DNA of 64,000 bases, taken from Loxodes magnus (taxonomy: Eukaryota > Ciliophora > Karyorelictea > Loxodida > Loxodidae). Shown piece after piece: positions 1 to 14,034 of the stretch. The position numbers were made by a program, and so were the translations under genes. The notes beneath the pieces are model-generated. The model was not told the origin of the DNA. It was given only the letters and a program-made list of their open reading frames with translations, and did not search any database. Every line of letters begins with the position of its first letter. Positions within the stretch are counted from its first letter, which is position 1. Location: the NCBI GenBank assembly GCA_946699065.1, contig CAMPDV010002411.1:1-64000 (forward strand). Direction: 5' to 3'.

Positions 1-3000
1 ATTTCTAGATTTTTGCATTGAGAGCAAACTTGAATATTAGAACTTATAAAGGTTACTTTATCAATTAAAGTCTACTATTATTTGAAATTTGCTTGTTTAT
101 TGCTTTATCCTTTAAATAGGAACAAAATACTTAGCTGTTTTTAGCAATTATAGTAAAGAATTAGTAAAATATCTAGCTTCTATTTATAGCAGTCAAGAGT
201 AAGATTGAATAACTCATTCTTATTTGATAAAAAAGCCTATTATAGCACTTTTTTGTGCTTTTAGGTTATAATATAAGGAACACTTAATTAAACCTTTATT
301 GGCTTAAGTAGATTGTAAATATAACCTAGTACTAAAGATTAAAATAATTAAACTAGAGACTGTAAAAAGAAAAATTAGTTGGTTATTTGATTTGAATAGA
401 GGAATAAGAATCATAGTAGGAAATAGCAAACTAATATAAAATGGTGATTCCTTGTGGAAAATTAGGGAAATAAGGTAAACTAAATTAGTTCTATTCTAAA
501 GGCATTTAAAGTCAGCTCACTTTACACATCTTTTAACTAAATATTTTCTAGGTAAAATAAATAAATTATAAGACCTAATGATCATTGATTTGAAAGGTAT
601 TAGTTAAAGAATTATGTTTAGTAGTTGATTATAGAGATATATTATATTACATAGAGGAAGAACCACTTTGAGCTTTAAGAAATGTTATAAGCATATGAAC
701 TAAGATTAGCTTTTAGTAACCTTTACTAGTAAAAAAGGATAAAGCTTAATTTACTTTGGTGATGGTAATATACTATTTCATTTTAATCTGTGCTATAAAG
801 TTAAAGCAGCTCTTAAGTATAGTGCAAATTTCTCTAACTATACACAATTCTAACTCTATATTTTACAAGCAATAGCAAACTACCATCAGTCATCTATTCA
901 ACTATAAAAGCAAAGCATCTAAATCCTTTATTGTTTATTATAAGTACTTTAATCAGAGTGTTTAGAATCCTTCTATTTATTAATAATAAAAGCGTTTAAA
1001 ATAAATAAATTAAGGCTAAATTATTTAATTATAATAAGAAGAGAGAAATTATTCAGCTTAGCTAAAATAAAGTTACATATATCAATAGAGCAAAAGGAAA
1101 TCAAAGTATACTAATTACAGCCAAATTTAAAATATCTATTGGCTTGTAAATAAAACCCCTAGCTTCTCTTTTATACATCCAATTCTAAACTTCTATTTTA
1201 TAAGATAAAATCAATCTAAGAATCTATAAGCTGAGGAAAATCTAGTTAAATACCTTCTTTATATAGTAAGCGTAATGATAAAGACAAGTACTAACTATCT
1301 TTAAATATAAATTTACTAAGTAATTATTAATTAATTAGTTTTATAATGATCTATAGTTTCAGAAAACTAGCAAAATCTATTCCTATATGTCTTAGCACTT
1401 TATTTAAATAACTTAGAATTAATAAGAAACAAAATAAAAATACCAAAAGATAAATAGCAAGGATATTAAACTCTAATCCTATAATTTAGAATCTATGCAA
1501 AACAAAATTAGTTTCAAAAACGAAATTGCAAATAAGGGGGTATAGAAAAATAGTATAAGCATTCATTTCTTTATTCTAGAGTTTTCGACTAGATTTGCAT
1601 ACACTTAATTAGTAGTGTTAACTAGAAGAGTTATAGAAATGTATTAATGTTTAAATAAATGAAGACTTCATTAGACTAAATAAACTTTTATTCTATATTT
1701 TAAGCTGATTATATCATCGTTTTATCTTAAGATAGATAAAATTATTTAAGTGTAAGAAGATTTAAAGATTTGCTTATAAAAGGAATCTAAAAAGAAATCC
1801 CTTTAGTCATAAGATTGAGCGCCAAACAGATAAAAAAACTACTAAATTTAAATGTGGGCAATTAACTAAAATAGATTGGCTTTTCCATACTTCAGTAAAA
1901 TTAATTACTTATAACTTTCTAAATATTAGAATTAAAAATCTTATAAACTTAAAATTTAAGTCTAATAAGCTCTTAACTAGTTTCCCTTTAATTCCAAGGA
2001 AGACTTTAAAATACTTTTGCTAATAGGATAAATTACCTAAGGTTTTTAATTTACTGCTATAAGAAACTAAAGGATTTTTTAAATTGGTTGAAACATAATA
2101 AATATAAAGCATATATAGATATGATAAAATTATACTTAAAAGCTTTAGATATTAATATGCTTTACATTTAACACTAATAATGATTTTAATACAAAGAGAT
2201 TAATAAAGAAACTTTGCATCGATAATCAAATAAAGTAAAGATATTATCAAAATAAAATTGTTGGGATATGCTTTCTTTAAACTAGTCATTCTTCTTTTTA
2301 AATCTATTTTCTTAGTTTTGCAACCAAATAATATAATCATTATCAAATAGACTAAAAAAGAAAAAGCTTTACTTTAGTTTCTTTAATATGCATTACAGGA
2401 GAAAGGCAAGAATATTGACAGATATTAAATATTTGGGCTTATTTATGAAATATCCTTTTGCTTTAGATTTATAGCTTAACATTTCCTTATATTCTGGTTA
2501 TAGTTACTTCTAGCAATCATCATTAAAACTGGACTAAAAAATAATTACTATTTATAAGGGAAAGTACACTGATCATATTGGCATATCTAATTTTTCAATT
2601 ATTATAATTACTTACTTTTTCAATTAAAGCCTGAAATAGTTAGGAGGGATATAAAAGTTCAAAACAGTAAGAGTCATTTAGTTTTATACATCTAGTAAAT
2701 TTTTAACTTATAAAGGTAAATAAATATTAAAAGTCAATTCCTTGTAAAGTCTGAGGAAAACGATCTGAAATAGAAAGTTAAACTAAAACATGAGATTAAA
2801 TATAAAAAAAGCGATTGACTCATGAAGAGAATAATTAGAAGCTAAACTAAAAAGATATATAGAAGTAATGAAGGTCTAGAATAATCAGAAGTGAAGTCTA
2901 AGAAAATTACATTAATATCCTTTATATTATCTTTTATAGCTAAAATTAGACAAAAGTTACTTAAAATGTAATAATAATGCTTGATGCATAAATCATTAAA

Positions 3001-3290
3001 AGTCTACACTAAAAAGGCATGAGATATTTTTAATATTTAATATATATCTTAATTTCATTTAATAAGATTTGGCAATCAATTAGCATAATTAGGTTCAAAA
3101 ATCTTCTTAAAATATCATAATACACAAGTTATGAGTAAGCAGGTATTGATTGTGTATTATAACTCTCTTGATTATCTATTTAATATCTCTGAGTTATAAA
3201 ATATAAACTCTAGAGCTCCATAAATAGAAATAAAAATGACTCAAAGGCAAATACAAAAGGAGATTAATAAATCATTAAAAATATTTGCGT
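1..3290. other. AT-rich stretch, no supported gene
   Basis: No product is recognised here. On the plus strand the frame starting at base 2 contains only about six UGA codons over roughly 850 codons and looks moderately protein-like (for example KFKCGQLTKIDWLFHTSVK near 1.84 kb). A second frame is open for several hundred bases in the same place, so low UGA content may only reflect base composition. Treat it as possible remains of a gene, not as a gene. Confidence 0.2.
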
Positions 3291-3299
3291 TATTCTGAT

Positions 3300-6200
3300 A
3301 ACTGCTCTTCATAAATAGGCGGAGCAGCTTCAGTTTCAGGTTCGGTATTAAAATGCATAAGTTGTTTCTTTGGAAATTATAGAAATAAAGTCATTTACTC
3401 AGATAATAGGTGCTAAATAACATTTTAACTATATTTTTTTTTTATTCTGGAAGACTTGGAAAAAAAGGAGGTATGCAACTTTTAGTTTAACTAAGCAAGG
3501 ATTGGAGGAGCAGTTTATATCAGTTAAGAGTTAGATGGCAAAGCTTAACATACATCTATAACTCAAACTTTAGCTTAAATCATGCAGAAAATGCAGGAGC
3601 TGTTTATTTTGAAAACTAGTATATATATTTTGCTAAATATGGTCCAGATTTAGCTTCAAGAGCTTTTAAGATGCAATTTACTAACAATCAAAGTATAGGC
3701 TTTTATAGCTTAACTATTGACTGTAATTAATTATTCTAGCCGCAAAGATAATTCTAGAATACTTTTTTAAAACTGAAATAGAGTTAGCATCAGGTCAACA
3801 AGTGAATCAATAGCTATATATTTTTGAAGGATAAATTAAATTAGATAGTACTAAATAATTAAACATCTGAAACGACCATTTAACATGCAGGAGACCAATA
3901 GGTTTCTATTACAACCACCAAGTATGTAAAAGTTAATGGAATTTTCACTGTTGATTAACTAATAGTCACTTCCACTCCTGAAACTCATAGTAAACTTAAT
4001 TTAACCACTAATGGTATTGTTATAAACGATGCTATCTCTGATGTAAGCTCTTCACTACTTATTTGACATCAGACTAAGAAATTTTATGTAAGGAAAAGAT
4101 TAGGAATCGTCAGGAAAACGTAAAATTTGTGAAGCAAATAATATTCCTTAGACCTTAATGGAACTGTATGTAAAATGACCTTTTGGGGCTATAAGCTATT
4201 GAGGAGCAGACATGCTTCCTTTATAAGGATATTGACGAACTAATTATACTTCAGCTAATTTTATAGAATGGTTTAGAAAAGAATCATGTCTTGGTACTTA
4301 AATATCAAACATAAGTTACTTATATGATGAGACATAAAGGAAATAAATCAACTGGAAAGGGGAATGTCATGAAGGCTACATAGGAAATCTATGTAATTCT
4401 TGCTTAGTTGGATATGAAAGAAAAGGTAAAAATAAATGCTCAAGATGTCCTGATGAAATTTATAATGAATTAATTCTTGTAATTTTGTGCGCTTTAACTC
4501 TATTAATATCCTGATTCTTAATAAAATCAGCTATTTAAAAAGTGAAAAAGTTAGAGAAGTATCATTCAATCTATTTCAAGATTTTTATAAATTATATTTA
4601 ACTAGCTGTTCTAACTTCTAGCTTTTATTTAAATTGGTCTAAAGAGCTTCTTTAAATATTTAACTTTTAAGAAAATGTGGAAAGCATAACTAGTTCGATT
4701 TTTAGTTTTGATTGCTTTATGTAATCAGATAGAAGAGATAAACGAAGATATATACTACATAATACTCGTCTTTATGGTTTTTTACCTTTTATTGCATTAG
4801 CAGCTTCATCTTTGTTTCGATTGATCGTTTGTTTTGTTAAAGAACTTTGACTCCCATGAGAAACTAATACATCACCACTATCACAGTTATTTTCTTCACG
4901 ATTAATTCTCCGAAATAAAAGAGTTTGTTTGGTATGCTCTCTTGTATCGATATAGATGAAGAGTCATTTGTTTCCTAAGACACGACTATTTAATATTGGA
5001 CTAAGGAATATAAAAATATGCTTATTTTGTGGGAATACCTGGGATTATTATATGAGGTTCAAAGGTTCCACTTATAATACTCATCTATTACGAAAGCAAA
5101 AATTAAAGCTTCATACTTTTTTCTCTAAACAACAAGTTTGGATTCTTTTAAATAGGGTATAGAAAGGAAGCTTGATACTGGGAGTTTGTCATATTTATAG
5201 AAAGCTTTCGATTTCACTAGTTTCAGCGTTTTTTATATAAATGAAGTACAACTGTAAACATTGTCAGTTATGCTAATATTAGGAATAAGTTTTAATCTAT
5301 AGTTAAGATATTAGCTTTTTATAAGCATCTCCTTAAATAACTATGAGAAATGAAGCATTCTAGTATCCACCTTAACTATCTTCTGCGGACTTCTCTCATA
5401 AAACGTTTCTTTTAGTGAATCATAGATTCTAAAATACGGCTTTGCTTTAGTGATTTTTTATTCTAACTCTCATTTCTTCTATATTGATTATCTCAGACGT
5501 TTCTAGTAATTTCCCTAATTATAATGATGGCTTCACATAAGTTCTGACGATTTAATGTCCTTGTGTAAACATAAAGGTAAGATTGCTTAACTTTATCTAA
5601 GAATAAAATAAAAATTAGTTAAGCAAATAAAAGAGAATACTTATAAAGAACCTAGAGAGGCAAAAGGTAGTAATGTTAAAGGTAATATCAGGATAAAGAA
5701 AAACTAACGCTGGTTCTTAAAATAGGAGGCAAAAGAAGGATGGAAATATTTTAATTTCTACTAGAATGGAAGAGCGGTAAGGTATAAATGATGAGAATGA
5801 TCAAATAATGGACTTTTATATATAAAACCTAAAATAGGAAGTAGAATATACCATTTTAAAATAAGAACAAGAAAATTCTGACCTTTAACTATAAAAATCA
5901 TAAAGAGAGCCTAATTTAAATCAAAGGAAAAATGTTTAGATATTTTAGGATTTTAATTAAGAAGATGAAGGAGTTTAAAAAGGTCAAAGCTTGCATTTAA
6001 CGCATTTAATATACCTGCTTAAAAACTAAAATAGGTAAGGAGGCTTTAAAATCCTTTTGTTAGAAATGAGACAAAAAAATTTTAAAGAAAATATATTAAA
6101 AAAGTCTAAAGAAGAAAATATAAAGAGAGGAGAAGTTCAGCTTGTAAGAAATTAAATTACTTTTCGTTTTTTGAAGAGCAAACCGTATCAGAAGTCAAAA

Positions 6201-6552
6201 ACTAATAATCTTAAGATAATGCTTTTGATAGTGCAATCGAAGAAAGAGACTGAATCATCACTATGACAATAAATATTGGCAAGCTAATAATGAGAATAGC
6301 TTACTTTGTTAATTCCTTAAAATATAGTCGAAAAGGAAAATGAAGGTCTTAAATTTCCTTCAATAAAGAAATAAAAAAATCAATCTTCAAAGTTCAAAGC
6401 TTTGCAAAAGAGTTCTTAAGAAAGCTTTAACATTTAAAAATTGAATAAAAGGCAAGGAAGTAGAAAAATAAAAATCTCTTAGCGATATTCAAGAAATTTA
6501 ATTTGACTCATCTGAGGAATTGAAAGATATTACTAAGAGTAAATTGAGCTGA
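3300..6552 (+). pseudogene. Decayed ciliate membrane protein (beta-helix ectodomain, Cys-rich segment, several TM helices)
   Basis: With UAR=Gln the strand reads as a large ciliate surface-protein family. First come glycine-rich parallel-beta-helix-like pieces (GGAVYIS near 3.51 kb, NFSLNHAENAGAVYFEN near 3.57 kb). Then a Cys-rich segment (4353-4470: WKGECHEGYIGNLCNSC, then CSRCPDEIYN), a first TM helix, KKLEKYHSIYFKIFINYIQ, further TM helices, a cytoplasmic stretch ending LNNYEK then SILVSTLTIFCG near 5.35 kb, a last TM helix near 5.5 kb, and a long Lys/Glu/Gln-rich tail ending in UGA at 6550-6552. Domain order matches my memory of abundant Tetrahymena proteins of unknown function. The frame changes at least near 3.57, 4.83 and 5.45 kb, and UGAs at 4.51 and 5.35 kb are not obviously Trp sites, so I call it a pseudogene. 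The start is not resolved. Confidence 0.5.
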
Positions 6553-7827
6553 ATAGATTTTTGATTATGCACTATATTTAATTCAATAATTTAATTAAAA
6601 AATAATTATATAATAAAGCATCTTTTAACTAATTTTAATTTTAGATAATTAAGCTTTAAGGTTATCTACTTGATTATTATTATAGTTCATATTACTTAAT
6701 TGATATAAGCAAGATAATATTTGAGATTAATATTAGAAAGGTATTATGTTAAGAGAATAATAGAAGCATTTTAATTTTGAAAATTATACATTTCATTAGT
6801 ATTATATTTCAATAAACGGATGCCTTTCTTTAAACTCTATAAAGATCAATAATTTAAGTTAGATAATCCTTTTTATTAATTATTTATTAGAATATTTCTA
6901 TTTTTGGCTTATATCTTCAATATCTTCTAATCTTTTTCCGTAAGATTTTAGAATTTCTTTGTTAAAAGCACGAATGCTTCTTTAATAACTTTCAATGCTC
7001 AGGTATAAAAATAATCGCTTTAAGGCTTCTATTTTCATTTTACCTTTCTGAAGAAATTTTTATTTTAGAATGAGGAGTTTTAAAGATTATTATTTGGAAA
7101 AACTTAAAAGGCTTATTTCATTATTTTAATAAAGCTAAAAGTAATTTGCATTATAAAAGAAGCTCTTATAGCTTAGATTAGATGCAGAAGTTACAATTTG
7201 AATATTTTTAAATTAACTAAAAGTTTATACGATTTCTTTAAATCTAAAATCTCTTCTTTCAGATTATAAATTTAACACTTCCCAATTTAAGTTTTCTTAG
7301 CTATTAATACTATTTTACTTTGCTCTTATTCTTTATTTGCTATTCTAATTAAGAGTAAATTGACTGGTTATAAAAGATTTGTATAACTCTTTAGAAATTA
7401 TTAATTTATGCTGCTGTTCTATGTCTTAAATAGATATTTAAACTTAATCTTCATTTAATTTGTTCTATCTTCTAACTGCTAATTTAAATCTTTCTTCTAT
7501 ATACCAGCTTTATATTTATTGTATCTTAGAAATATAGGGTAACTAGATATTAATAACAAGTAGTCTGTTTCTTTTATATCTTTAATAGTTGAGAGACATT
7601 AAATTTCTTGTCCATTTGCTCATACTAGCATTTATAGTTTATATTTTGATAATAAGATAAAAATGATTTCTCAATATAAGGTATAATCATAACTAGATCT
7701 ATAACCTTCTATAGCTTAGACTAACTATATAGTAATAAGTATTTTACTTAATTAAAGAGACTTTAGTTAATTCTAAAATTAATAAATTCTAATTTTTTAA
7801 TTAATATAATTAAAATTAAATATATAA
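6553..7827. other. AT-rich spacer
   Basis: No convincing frame, RNA or repeat seen on either strand. Confidence 0.5.
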
Positions 7828-8861
7828 ATGCTACAACGCTTCAACAAACACTTTTATACCATCTAAAAAGGACACAGAAAGTAACAACCCTCATCTCTAA
7901 CTAACACGTCTTCTTCCTAGAAATAATCTTCTTCTCAAAACCTTCAAGAATAATAGATTCAACTAGGAACTTCTAGGCCAACCTAAAAGATGGGACAAAA
8001 GCGCCAAAAGGCTACCCCGATGACACCAACTGAAGAGGAAGGACTAGAAAGGTGCTGGAGACGCAAGAAGCAGCAGCCGTGCGAGAGTTTGCGATGCCAT
8101 AGTTCCAGGAAGAACAGGCATAAATTTTAGTCGCATTCTCTGACCTGAAGGAGGAAGTAAAGAAGCTACGATTAGAGAATAGAGCTCTAAAAAATCAAGT
8201 TAATGAGCTCAAGGAGAGGAAAGAAAGCCTCTGGGAAGTCTACGATCGAGAGTAAAACACTTTCTTCAGAGAAATGGGATTGCTGAAGCAGAGAACAACT
8301 GTGCTTGAAGAGAACAGCAAGCAGGAACAGTAGTAGGAATTCAAAGTTAGGACAATTCAAGATCCAATGGACATAGAAGAGGCTACTAATTTACCGAGGA
8401 GTCCAGACAAGAAATGAATTAGGAATAAACCAAGATGTTTTGTATGCAAACAAACTGGACATAAATATAGACAATGTTAGAAATTGAAATTAATTAAATA
8501 ATAGTACTGGAATAGAAAATAATAAGAAAAATAATAGTACTAATATTAGGATAAGATTAGACGAGAATTCTGTAAATAATTTTATCCGTCAGGAGGTCAA
8601 ATCTACAAGCCGAAGTGGTACACAATCCAAGGCGACTGAAGAAAGAGTTCTGAAGGGAGCTGGTTCCAGCCAGGTTGTCAAACTGGTCCTGTGAACACGA
8701 GATTGAAAGTCCTCCAAGTTCACTAAACTCCAATTTAAATTTTTTAATTTAGTAATATATATAATTAAAATAATTATAAAGGAACATTGACATTAAAATA
8801 GGTTAAATGTAAGAAGTTTACTCATTTTCTGGGATTTACAACCCATTTCCAAGTAGTCGAT
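7828..8861 (+). mobile_element. LINE-type ORF1 copy A (coiled coil plus CCHC knuckle)
   Basis: ATG at 7828 opens a Ser/Gln-rich N-terminus. After one frame change near 8.04 kb comes a long coiled coil (8049-8340), then the family signature PMDIE at 8367, then a complete CCHC zinc knuckle (CFVCKQTGHKYRQC, 8436-8477). A basic Gln-rich tail follows, with FYPSGGQIYKPKWY near 8580 and an in-frame UGA where Trp fits. The fold is that of LINE ORF1 RNA-binding proteins. No endonuclease or reverse transcriptase follows. The end is uncertain: the last conserved part stops near 8725 and the first later UGA is near 8860. The element 3' end is AT-rich (about 8730-8790). Confidence 0.7.
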
Positions 8862-9535
8862 TTTTATCAATGATAGAACTACTCTACTCTCCAATCTACT
8901 CTTTTCTACTGCTCTAATTCCCGATTAAGTGTCAATTTCTTCTTATATATAATTCTCTAGGGATAGCAGAACATCTTCCTAAAATATTATGATATCTTCT
9001 TTTCTAATCAGTATCTCTCTTCTCAATAAGTTCTACCTATTATAGAAAAATTAGGACTGTTGATAAAGATGTTTTTCGTTTCTGCAAGAAATAGCATTTC
9101 TTCGAAAATAAACTAAGATAATTTATTGAGTGTGCAGGAGCATTATCTTTTTCCAGATCAATTTTATCCTCTATTTCCTTCTTTTGTGTTTGTCATTTTT
9201 TTATTTTCAATTGCATTTTTGCCAATTTTCTTATACTTTTTCATGTCTATCTCCCAGTTCTGTTAGCTTTTATTGCTAAATTTTAGATTGTTTGCTCTTG
9301 TTTTGTGATATGCTTTAAATGGGTATAGATCTCACTTTCAGACAGATATCTTGATTTTTTCTAGTATTATATTTAGTCTCTTCATTAACTTATATGAATA
9401 AATAGCTTTTTTCTATTTTTATCTTTTTTGTATCAACTTCTTCTTTATTAATTTAAATGTAAGTTTTAATATTTTTACATATTTATTATAGTATAAATTA
9501 TTAAATACTTGAGCTTTGAAAAGTTAATTATAGGT
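8862..9535. other. Spacer, possible minus-strand ORF1 remnant
   Basis: Between 9350 and 9150 the minus strand gives a coiled-coil-like run (LTELGDRHEKVQENWQKC) resembling ORF1 proteins, but no zinc knuckle or start can be placed. On the plus strand FRFCKKQHFFEN near 9.08 kb is weakly knuckle-like. Neither is firm. Confidence 0.2.
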
Positions 9536-9539
9536 ATTA

Positions 9540-10345
9540 AGAAAACAGATGTTAATAACTTCTTAAAAAAACTAGAACCTGGGAATGGATTCCTAAAAAG
9601 TTGCCCTTAAATCAAAAGTTCCATCACTGAAGATAACCTAGAAAATAGGCTAAAAATATTATAAACTTGGGAGACTCAACTTTACCACAAAGCAGTAAAT
9701 AGCTATGGCTAGCTGATAAAATGGAGCTGGACCTCCAGAAAAAGTTAAAAAAATAAAGAAAGACAATAAGAGATTTTTGGAAAAACTTGAAATAGTAGAT
9801 GAGAAAGAATAAAGATTCATGACTTAAGAAAGAGATCTTAAGTCATCTGAAATATTTCACAAGAACAGAACAAGCAATCATAAAACTAGCAATAGAAGTA
9901 GAAAGAATTGAGCAAAAATATAGAAAAAATATAATAAATCAACAAAATTGCAGCGTTAAATGGAAATAAAGGAATAGTAAAATAAACCAATGATAATCGA
10001 AGGTTAAAAAACTACAGGTTTAAGCCTAGACGAGAAATGAAAAGATATTACTACCGTAACTCTAAAACGCGAATATAGAAAAAAAGCTAGAAATTTTATA
10101 GCTTTAAATAAGAGTTCTGAAACTACTAGAAGAAGTTGGAGAACAAAAAGAAAAGAAATCATCATATAAAACTAAAAAGAGAAATATATAAGACAACAAA
10201 TTCGGGAAAATGTACAAGAAAATAGGTACCAAGCACTATCTAGGCAAAAGATGCCTCAAGGATAAAATACATATCAAGGAGAAGAGTTTGAGAGATTTTC
10301 AAACTTTAGAATTTACCATCTAGGGCAATCTAGAGGTTGCAGATA
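9540..10345 (+). mobile_element. LINE-type ORF1 copy B, degenerate
   Basis: A coiled-coil-rich frame (about 9.7-9.95 kb) is followed by PMIIEG near 9.99 kb, the counterpart of PMDIE in copy A. Next is a ruined zinc knuckle, YYRNSKTRIQKKS near 10.05 kb, where copy K has YCNSKFHLLRQC; Cys and His ligands are lost. A basic tail runs to about 10.34 kb. Frame changes occur within it. Same orientation as copy A, 0.7 kb downstream, apparently an independent and older insertion. Confidence 0.5.
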
Positions 10346-12000
10346 AGAGATTAAAATATCATCAAAAAATCCAAGTTTTAAATTTTTTATTTATATTAAT
10401 AAGATAAACCAATTTTATATTTGCTTTCATTAAATTTTTCTTTATGATTTTTATATCCAAATTTTAATTTTAAAGTTAAAAATTCAAATAGTAAAAAAAA
10501 AAATTCTATAATTTAAAATTTATTGAAAAATAGAAAGTATAAATACTATTAAAAATATATAAGTGAAGCAAGTAAAAATTAAAGAAAGTATAAGATTAAA
10601 AAATTTTGAAATACAAAAAATTAAAACTTAAAAAGAAAAAAATAAAAATATTTCAATATAAAAAATATTAAAAATAAGTTTTAAGTGAAAAACTTTTAAT
10701 TTAATTTAAAAAAAAGTTTATTTTCAATTATAAAAATTTAACAAAATTATTGAAAGAAAACTAAAATAAAATAAAATCTAAATAAAATGAAGATAAAATA
10801 TTTTAAATCATAAAAATATTAAAATTTTTTTTCGATTAGATTTTAATTTAATAAGAACATTTTTGAAAAATTAATTGGCCTATTCATAAAAGAATTCAAA
10901 ATAATTAAAAGTATTAAATAATATTAGAAAAATACGTTTATCATAAAATGAATTTATATATATTTCTTCTCTGGATTTTTCATTAAATTGAAAAAAAAAC
11001 AATGGTATATATTTTGTTATTTTTCAATAAAATACTTAAAAATAAAGTTTTGAGATATGAAAATGCAAAATAAGAATATTAAATTATTTGGAAATTATAC
11101 TAAAGTGATTTAATTAGATTTATGTATATATGTAACCATTAATCACAGTAAATAAGATTAATTAACCTTAAGAAAAAATGGATTATTTACAAAAACAAAA
11201 TAGAATGATATGAAAGAAATAGATGACGGGCAGGTGTATTTTGATTATTAAACTTTCCCATTCTCTTAAACTATAGTTATTAAACACTTATTCATTAGCA
11301 GCTAATATTTAATATTCTTAGTTTTCCATAAATTAATAGGAACATTATACTTTACTAAGTACTTGTTAAGGAAAATCTAATTGTAAGCATTGATTACTCT
11401 TTTATTATGCATTATTATTAAAAGAGACATAAAATATTATAAAGGTAGCATATATCTATGACAGTAAATACTTATATATTAAATATAAGCATTTTAAATA
11501 AAATATAGCAAAGCATATAAATGAGACATAGAGAATTAATAACTAAATTAGTTTCTGTCTAAACAATAAAAGAATACTAACTTCTATTTTTAGATTTATT
11601 GTCTCATAAATAAAAGAAACTTTGATAATCTGCTATTAATATAAAAAACTAAAAGCAATACTTAATATAAACTTTATAACTAATTTAGGAATTAAATATA
11701 TATATAAATTTAGTATTCTTAGTAAAATATCATTACTACAATATACAGTTACTTAATCATATTATATTATTACTATTACTTAAATTTAATTAATTAAAAT
11801 AGAATATGTTTATTTAAAGAATTATAAGATAAATAAACAAAATTAGAAAATAAGAAAGTTTAAAATAAAATTATTATAAAAGCTTACTAAATGTAACCCC
11901 TAACATTTAGTATTCGAAGAAGAAAAAGTTTTAAGTATGCGACTACATTAAAATAAAATTGAAGAAAGTAACACAAGAACAATAAATTAGGAATCAAATT
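10346..12000. other. Extremely AT-rich spacer
   Basis: Almost pure A/T with homopolymer runs. No gene, RNA or clear repeat seen. Confidence 0.55.
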
Positions 12001-12004
12001 AAAA

Positions 12005-12545
12005 TAATCTAATTATTTGAAGAATGGATCAAAAGCTTACAAAATTAAAAAAAGATAGAAAGAAAATAGAAATATAGCAATTAAAAATTTATTTTGTAAA
12101 TATATAATTTATTAAATTAATTATATCTCTTCTGACTACTTAAAAGTAGATTTAGCACCTGTTCTTGGATAATAAATCCCAACAAAACTAAATAAATGAA
12201 GACTCTATGGATATCAAGAAAGAGTAAAAGTTAGTTTACATTTATAATTAGAGACTTACATTAAGATATTGATTCTGTAAAAGGTTAGTAAATGTGGCAA
12301 AACAGTGCTGATAAATTAAAAATTTAAATAATAGAAAAAAAGACTAGGGAATAAACTGTGTTAAATATCGCTCACGAGAAAGTTAAATTTAAAGAAGAAA
12401 ATTTCATTATGAAATAGTATTGCATGAATCAAAAAGGAAAGCAAATAAGATACAAATTAAGAAAACGATAAAAAGAGCTAGAAGAGAATTAAGCTAAAAA
12501 GAAAGAATAAAAAAATCTATCAACAATTTAGGAATTAACAAGATA
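12005..12545 (+). mobile_element. LINE-type ORF1 copy C, remnant
   Basis: The plus strand reads as a Lys/Glu/Gln coiled coil followed near 12.42 kb by QYCMNQKGKQIRYKL, which aligns with the family zinc knuckle but has lost one Cys, the His and the last Cys. A basic tail (KELEENQAKKKEQ) ends near 12.54 kb. Recognised only by comparison with the better copies in the window. Confidence 0.35.
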
Positions 12546-12599
12546 CATTTCATTAAAAACTGATTAATAAAGCTTTTATATTTTTATTAATTAATGAAA

Positions 12600-13368
12600 T
12601 TTAACCTCTCATTTTATGCTAAAAAGCTGAGAGGGATCTGTCTGAATTATTGCTAAAGGCAAAGCTCCTCTTGGAGTTGCCAGTTTCTTGAATATATTTT
12701 CCCTGTAGAATTATCCATTCGAGTAATATATCTTGACTAGTCTTTTCCATAATTCTCTTTATTTTTTGCTTTGAACTTTTGAACTCTAAACATTGTCTTA
12801 TTAGGTGATTCGTCTATATACAGTAATAATATTTTTTGAGAACCTTTTTTGTCTTGTCTGTTGTTCTTTAGGTTTTTTCCACAGCAAGAACGGAGAGTAT
12901 TGCGATAGGTTCCACGTCCATCTTATCCAGCTGAATCTAAGGTCGAAGTTGGAGTTGAGGTTGTAAATTAGCTGTCACTTGAGGAAACTCCACTTAGGAT
13001 CCTTTCATCTTGGTGATCTCTTCCTTGAGGTAATAGATAACAGTTTAATTTCTTGGAACTCTAATGGCTCTTGGGAGACTTATTCAAGTCTCGCCCGCAT
13101 TTGTGAATTCTCAAACCTTAGAGTTCCAATAACTTACATAGTTTTTCGACGTCGTAAGGGACATCCCATTCTTCGAAGTCAACTTAGTAATAATCTTCCT
13201 CTTGTGTCTTGAAAGATCTGATTTTTTAAGGTGATTAGGTTTGGTTAAGTTTCTATTTTTTAAGGACTTTGTTTTAGATTAGTTCTGCTTCATGGTCGTG
13301 TTTCAAACTTGTGCGGAGGAGTTACTTAATGAGTCCCACCGACTCTTGGCTTCTTTAACTCCTGGCAT
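12600..13368 (-). mobile_element. LINE-type ORF1 copy D
   Basis: Read leftward from ATG at 13368 (MPGVKEAKSRW) or an in-frame ATG at 13293. The N-terminus is Lys/Asn-rich, then a coiled coil (VPYDVEKLCKLLELQ), then YLKEEITKMKGSQVEF, then DKMDVEPIAI, the family signature before the knuckle. The knuckle reads YYYCIQTNHLIRQC near 12.82 kb, with only the first Cys replaced by Tyr. A basic tail continues to about 12.6 kb. At least two frame changes occur between 13.2 and 13.0 kb. GC content is clearly above the flanks. A standard-code frame at 12979-13212 on the plus strand is its shadow. Confidence 0.65.
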
Positions 13369-13399
13369 CTGGAAAGAATATTCTTATTCCTGCTATTTT

Positions 13400-14034
13400 T
13401 AACTGTATATTATTATTAATAAAACTTAACTAAAACTTTGATGATCTTAATAAAGGGGAAATTCTATAATTTATTATTATTATAATTTATTAAATATTAT
13501 ATTAAGAATTACTTTACAATTAATAGCAACAGTATGCTTATCAAGAAATAAAAGTTAAATAAATAGCATTTCCAAATCTTAAATAATACTAAATTAAAAA
13601 ACATAAAAAAATAAAAAAGGAAAATTCTTTAGCAAATAGATCAATTATAATATTTATTCTAGCATAAATTTAGAAAAAAGATTAAATAAATTGAAAATGA
13701 TGAATGATATTAATTAGTATAAATATAGATAAAGTAACTGATTAATTAAAACTTTATTACCTCTGCATACATAAAAAATCCAAATTATTTAAATAATAAA
13801 GCTTCTTAATTCCTTAAGAACAAAAGTCTTCCTTAACTTTGCACCTTAATGATTCTTGACCTTTAATTTTTTAATTAGTTTAAACTATAACAAATATTGA
13901 TTAATTTTAGATAAATTTAATAGATAAATATTATATATTTTTAATTAAACTTATATTGCTTGGTGAACAAAAAATTAGCTATTTAACATATTTTTTTTAA
14001 AAAACTTGTAAAATGTATTAATAATGAGATTTTC
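13400..14034. other. AT-rich spacer between two minus-strand ORF1 elements
   Basis: No frame or RNA supported. Confidence 0.5.
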